Shown here: positions 60,676 through 64,000 of the stretch, piece by piece
Numbering within the stretch: position 1 is the first letter of the stretch
How the letters are laid out: every line of letters starts with the position of its first letter
NCBI GenBank assembly: GCA_017541375.1
Contig: JAFXZE010000005.1
Location: 369,919-433,918 of the forward strand
From: Clostridia bacterium
Lineage (GTDB): Bacteria; Bacillota; Clostridia; Christensenellales; UBA1242
Reading direction: 5' to 3'
Length of the DNA stretch: 64,000 nt
The notes under the pieces: generated by a model
Told to the model about the DNA's origin: nothing
The model's input: only the letters and a program-made list of their open reading frames with translations
Databases searched by the model: none
Made by a program: the position numbers and the translations under genes

Positions 60676-61668
60676 ATGGCAAACAATAAAGTAAATAAAG
60701 AAACGTATTTGAGTAGGAATCGAGCTGCTAGGACATCAGGGTGGAGTTATGTAGATGAAGGCTTTGGTGGGGGAAAGGATCAACAACCAGAGGGAATCAT
60801 AACTAATATAAATTCAAAAAATCAATATCCAACAGTGATTACGTACCCAGAAGATTTTGATAAAGTGATTTCTAGAGGTTGGTCATATAAATTGGAGGAG
60901 AATACTGAGTTTATCTTTCCAATTACATATGGAGTAAAAAATTTACCTCCGACTTCATCACAATCTCAGTCTCCATTATACAATTTTACTGAAGAATATA
61001 AAGCTTTTATAGACGGATCACCAAAAGCATATATAGGTGCAGTGAGAGGTACATTTAAAGATAATGGGCGCCAGTATAATTTGGATAGACTCTATGGTAT
61101 TATGTATCCAGCAAATACTAAAGCAAAGCTTCCTTTTGACTATCAACCCGTTTTTAGGGTAGATATTTTGCGTTCGGTGGAAGATCCTCAATTTTGTGGA
61201 GCTCAATTTGTACTGCAGGTAGCTGGAGCAGCAAATGGGGAACTTACCTGTGGAAAACTTAAATGCGGTAATGCAGCTAGAGGAATAATGCCTGTATTTT
61301 ATGAGCCAAAGCAAGCGGAAGGTTCGACTAGATATGTTTCACTTGATAGACATTTGTCAAATTGTAGTGCAACAGAACAATCTAAAATGTTGGGTAAAAC
61401 TGGTGAAGATTTTTTGAAATTTATTTCTACTAAATATAATATTCTCTATATAATGCCTAAAGTTGAAAGAGAGGCTACTATATATCAATTGGTTGATTGG
61501 GCTAGGCATAGAAATGGAATAAGAAATATCGAAGTTGATGATTACAAAAAATTGTTGGACAGTAGTAATTCTACACCATTTAGGCGTTACGAAATACCAA
61601 AAAGTCACGCAGTCGAAGATATAATGCCTACGATAGCTAAAGTAGCCGATATAAAAGAAGTTGGGTAA
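60676..61668 (+). CDS. hypothetical cytosolic protein
   Basis: A 330-residue protein of unknown family without signal peptide or membrane segment. TAGGAGAG precedes the ATG. The first 50 residues are polar and Gly/Asn-rich, probably flexible. The middle (about 55-220) is a mixed alpha/beta domain with several aromatic residues, and Cys at about 174, 192, 197 (T-C-G-K-L-K-C-G, a possible metal knuckle). The last 100 residues are helical. Its stop codon is 1 base before the glycosylase start, so both are on one transcript; a role linked to DNA repair is possible only by association. Confidence 0.6.
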   Translation: MANNKVNKETYLSRNRAARTSGWSYVDEGFGGGKDQQPEGIITNINSKNQYPTVITYPEDFDKVISRGWSYKLEENTEFIFPITYGVKNLPPTSSQSQSPLYNFTEEYKAFIDGSPKAYIGAVRGTFKDNGRQYNLDRLYGIMYPANTKAKLPFDYQPVFRVDILRSVEDPQFCGAQFVLQVAGAANGELTCGKLKCGNAARGIMPVFYEPKQAEGSTRYVSLDRHLSNCSATEQSKMLGKTGEDFLKFISTKYNILYIMPKVEREATIYQLVDWARHRNGIRNIEVDDYKKLLDSSNSTPFRRYEIPKSHAVEDIMPTIAKVADIKEVG

Positions 61669-61669
61669 A

Positions 61670-62500
61670 ATGAAATATACAGTAGAAAATGATGGGATTT
61701 TAGTAGAAGATGTAACAGAATTTGAGCCAGAGAGTACACTCACATGTGGGCAGGTGTTTCGTTATGGAAAGGCTGATAGCTACTGGTGGGTGATAGCTGG
61801 TGCAAACTTTGCTAAAATTATTCCAAAAGGTGAGAAAAGTTATTATATTGAAACAAAAAATCCAGATTTTTTTATAAAATATTTTGACTTTGAAAAAAAT
61901 TATGCTAAAATAATATTGGCTTTGAGCAAATATCCAATACTAGAGAGTGCTATTGAGTATGGTAGAGGTATTAGACTATTGCGCCAAGATTTGGTGGAAG
62001 TGATAGTGAGTTTTATAATTTCCGCTTGTAACAATATACCTCGCATTCAAAAAATATTGAATAACATTTGTAGTAGTTTCGGTACAAAATATGATTGGGG
62101 ATATTCATTTCCTAGCTTAGCTCAATTGGCACATGCAACTGAAAGTGATTTTGCTAGGTTGGGATGTGGTTACCGAAGTCCATATTTGGTGCGTACTATA
62201 AACGCTCTGCAAAACACATCAATTTTGGAAGATTTACAAAAAGCTGACACTAAGACAGCTAAAAAAATTTTGAAAAGCTTGTATGGAATTGGGGATAAAG
62301 TGGCTGATTGCATTTTATTGTTTGGATTAAATAGATATGATGTTTTCCCTGTGGATACTTGGATAGATAAGGTCTATCATGAGGATTTTGGAGGGAAAGA
62401 GCACAGTAGAGCAAAAATATCAGAATACTTTGTCAATGAATTTGGTGAGTTTAGTGGATATGCGCAGCAGTACTTGTTTTTTCACAAGCGGAAAGTTTAA
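61670..62500 (+). CDS. OGG1-like 8-oxoguanine DNA glycosylase/lyase
   Basis: A 276-residue HhH-GPD base-excision-repair glycosylase. L-T-C-G-Q-V-F-R-Y (about residues 23-31) is the N-terminal OGG signature. The helix-hairpin-helix with catalytic Lys is L-Y-G-I-G-D-K-V-A-D-C-I (about 204-215), and the catalytic Asp is in F-P-V-D-T-W (about 225-230). The C-terminal G-Y-A-Q-Q-Y-L-F matches bacterial OGG1-like enzymes. It removes oxidised guanine and cleaves the strand. The start at 61670 follows AGTTGGG; a TTG 9 bases upstream is also possible. Confidence 0.9.
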   Translation: MKYTVENDGILVEDVTEFEPESTLTCGQVFRYGKADSYWWVIAGANFAKIIPKGEKSYYIETKNPDFFIKYFDFEKNYAKIILALSKYPILESAIEYGRGIRLLRQDLVEVIVSFIISACNNIPRIQKILNNICSSFGTKYDWGYSFPSLAQLAHATESDFARLGCGYRSPYLVRTINALQNTSILEDLQKADTKTAKKILKSLYGIGDKVADCILLFGLNRYDVFPVDTWIDKVYHEDFGGKEHSRAKISEYFVNEFGEFSGYAQQYLFFHKRKV

Positions 62501-62528
62501 TCAGTAAAAAATTTTTAAGGAGAATATT

Positions 62529-63179
62529 ATGGGAATAGCATTATTAATCGATATAGACAACGCAAAGATTAGTTTGCCGGTGTTTCAAGACATTGTAGAT
62601 CAAATTGAAAGAACTGGTCATTTGGTTTATTGTAAGGTTTATGGTTTTAACGAAAGAAAGCACATCAATTTTGGAGAAGTCATAGAAAAATACGGTTTTG
62701 ACAGTACCCCTACAATGAGATATAAAAAGAGAAGTAAATCTCAACTGGATAGTCGAATTTTGATAGATGCAGTGAGTATGATTTATACAAAGCCTTTTAT
62801 TGATACTTTTGCAATTGTGGCTGGTGTGGGAGATCTGGTGCCTTTGTTATCGTTTTTAAAGTCTAATGGGAAAAAATTGATGACTATAGCAAGTGAAAGC
62901 GTAGATGGTAATGATCACATGTATGATATGAAAATCAAACTAAGTGTGAAATATAGTAAACCAACCAAGTTGAGTAAAAAAGAATTGTCTGATAAATTGA
63001 GACAAATTAGTGCTAGGAGTAGTGCGCTACTAACTGATGATGACTCTGATGCGATGAAAAAACGCGAAGAATTAATCAGAGAAATTGAAGATATTTTGGC
63101 GACTCGTGATGATGCAAGTGACCAAGAAGAAAGTGATTTATACGACAGCATTGAAGATTTATTGACAATACTAAAGTAG
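62529..63179 (+). CDS. NYN domain (LabA/DUF88-like) protein
   Basis: A 216-residue protein with a PIN-like NYN nuclease fold: L-L-I-D-I-D-N-A-K (residues 5-13; Asp8, Asp10, Asn11) and L-D-S-R-I-L-I-D-A-V (about 73-82, Asp80). The third acidic box reads A-G-V-G-D-L-V-P-L (about 98-106, Asp102) where most relatives have S-G-D-x-D-F-x-P-L, so one acidic residue is Val100. The C-terminal 60 residues are charged helices rich in Asp/Glu, without an OST-HTH domain. RNA binding or cleavage is likely; full catalytic competence is uncertain. AAGGAG precedes the ATG. Confidence 0.85.
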   Translation: MGIALLIDIDNAKISLPVFQDIVDQIERTGHLVYCKVYGFNERKHINFGEVIEKYGFDSTPTMRYKKRSKSQLDSRILIDAVSMIYTKPFIDTFAIVAGVGDLVPLLSFLKSNGKKLMTIASESVDGNDHMYDMKIKLSVKYSKPTKLSKKELSDKLRQISARSSALLTDDDSDAMKKREELIREIEDILATRDDASDQEESDLYDSIEDLLTILK

Positions 63180-63189
63180 AGGAGGAAAT

Positions 63190-63897
63190 ATGGGGCTAGT
63201 AACAATTTTATTTTTAATCGCAGGTGCGGCATATTTGGTTTTGGGAATAACTCAATGCATCAAGCCATATGGGCTATCTAGATATACTGATAAATCAGTC
63301 AGTAAATTTAGAATAATTAGCATTTTATGTTTTTTTGTGTCAGCAATAGGATGCTGCTTAGTGGCTTTTGGATTAGATAATTTCGTTTTGTCCATCATTG
63401 GATGTTTTTTGCTGATAATTTGTTTTGGAGTTTTGATTTTTTCAAGCACCCGTCTTGAGTACAAAACAGAGGATAATGTTGAGTTTGGTGATGACGAGGA
63501 GAAAAATCAACATAAAAATGTGGTTGAGTCTGAAGATGACGAACTTGATGAGGCAGTAGATTTTAGGGAAAACGACTATCTTGATGATGAAGATGAAACT
63601 ATAAAAGAGTATTCAGAAGGTTATGATGATGACACAAAGTTTGATGATGAATATGAAGATGGCGATGATGAGTCAAAAGAAAATTCTTTAGAGAATCAAA
63701 GTTATGCTGAGGTGGATGAGAAATATGCCTACGCAGATGAGGAAGATGTCGAAGATGAAGAAACATATGAGGATGAATTTGAAGATGAAGATGATGAAGA
63801 GTCAGAACCAGCACCTCGTAAAAGAAAAACTAGAACTAAGACAAAATCAAAGTCAAAATCAAAATATGATGATGAAGATTATGATGATTATGAATAA
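63190..63897 (+). CDS. membrane protein with long acidic disordered tail
   Basis: A 235-residue protein of no recognised family. Three hydrophobic segments (about residues 2-20, 41-61, 67-86) are followed by about 120 residues dominated by Asp and Glu with Tyr, then a basic patch (R-K-R-K-T-R-T-K-T-K-S-K-S-K-S-K) and a final acidic D/Y stretch. The tail is surely disordered and polyampholytic, and it probably lies in the cytosol. GAGGAGG precedes the ATG, 10 bases after the NYN stop, so the two are co-transcribed. DNA coding the tail is low in complexity. Confidence 0.7.
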   Translation: MGLVTILFLIAGAAYLVLGITQCIKPYGLSRYTDKSVSKFRIISILCFFVSAIGCCLVAFGLDNFVLSIIGCFLLIICFGVLIFSSTRLEYKTEDNVEFGDDEEKNQHKNVVESEDDELDEAVDFRENDYLDDEDETIKEYSEGYDDDTKFDDEYEDGDDESKENSLENQSYAEVDEKYAYADEEDVEDEETYEDEFEDEDDEESEPAPRKRKTRTKTKSKSKSKYDDEDYDDYE

Positions 63898-63920
63898 GAT
63901 TGAACAATCAATCTTTTTCT
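63896..63920 (+). terminator. hairpin terminator
   Basis: Stem AAGATTGA/TCAATCTT with loop ACAA and T5, directly at the stop codon of the acidic-tail gene. Confidence 0.85.
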
Positions 63921-63966
63921 TTTTGTTTGTGCACTTTATAGGGAAATTTTGCAATATAATACTATC

Positions 63967-64000
63967 ATGAGTGAATTTTTGATTGATGGTGGTGTACGCT
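63967..64000 (+). CDS. start of a gene cut by the window end, possibly murA
   Basis: ATG 63967 opens a frame that runs off the window (M-S-E-F-L-I-D-G-G-V-R). The pattern M-x-x-F/I-x-I-x-G-G matches the start of UDP-N-acetylglucosamine 1-carboxyvinyltransferase, but 11 residues are too few to be sure. TATAAT at 63955-63960 places the transcription start at or next to the A of this ATG, and there is no ribosome-binding site. The mRNA may be leaderless, or the true start may lie beyond the window. Confidence 0.3.
   Translation, partial: MSEFLIDGGVR

Noticed and set aside
63480..63890. Low-complexity DNA considered as a non-coding repeat
   Set aside because: It is in frame with a well-supported gene and encodes an acidic tail. 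The other-frame Met/Lys- and His-rich translations are shadows.

Overview
The window is AT-rich DNA of a Gram-positive-type bacterium. It most likely comes from an uncultured member of the Bacillota (Clostridia), probably host-associated. The reasons are: Bacillus-type AGGAGG ribosome-binding sites; near-consensus TTGACA-17-TATAAT promoters; the gene neighbourhood acpS-orf-mazF; the yhaO/yhaN pair; a DegV protein; and very large signal-peptide or lipoprotein surface proteins built of MBG, GLUG, Listeria-Bacteroides and DUF4185 modules. No rRNA gene, complete insertion sequence, CRISPR array or prophage is visible, and a precise taxon cannot be given from sequence reading alone.

Layout. 1-430: four tRNA genes on the minus strand (two Gln isoacceptors, His, Arg). 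0.7-12.8 kb: a 1571-residue MBG-repeat surface protein, a flavodoxin, a lipid gene pair (GT28 diacylglycerol glycosyltransferase and PlsY-like protein), a glutathione-peroxidase-like gene and a 1367-residue lipoprotein. 12.8-17.4 kb: small, mostly unknown genes, several with two membrane segments, plus a cytidylate-kinase-like gene, an orphan transposase-like HTH gene and a decayed gene. 17.6-23.4 kb: a DUF4185 lipoprotein heading a run with nitroreductase, TrpF-like, two GNAT and one ABM-type gene, then a short prolyl-tRNA synthetase. 23.5-26.7 kb: a protein of three 160-residue repeats, divergent from a nucleotide-modification-associated (Nmad3) gene, with a perfect palindrome at its promoter and a leftover second Nmad3 C-terminus. 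26.8-34.5 kb: an intracellular LRR protein, tRNA-Thr, GlpQ-type phosphodiesterase, a 986-residue charged coiled-coil protein, a lipoprotein and a dCMP deaminase. 34.5-41 kb: rlmH, TetR, yhaO/yhaN, and an ABC-F gene behind a leader-peptide attenuator.

41-48.7 kb: membrane proteins, including a YugP relative that has lost its zinc-binding motif, followed by four separately promoted cytosolic proteins. Two are related LRR proteins, one is LRR plus a transglutaminase-like fold without its cysteine, and one has five HA-like repeats. 48.8-56.8 kb is housekeeping: typA, degV, ychF, tyrS, yigZ, recX, acpS and mazF. The mazF gene is preceded by an unannotated 57-residue gene in the antitoxin position. 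57-64 kb: a GLUG/Listeria-Bacteroides surface protein, an unknown gene, an OGG1-like glycosylase, a NYN-domain protein, an acidic-tailed membrane protein and the first codons of a possible murA.

Most genes are single transcription units with their own strong promoter and a hairpin terminator. The best candidates for something undescribed are the Nmad3/triple-repeat divergent pair (23.5-26.7 kb), the cluster of intracellular repeat proteins (42.8-48.7 kb, with relatives at 26.8 and 29.7 kb), and the mazF partner gene.
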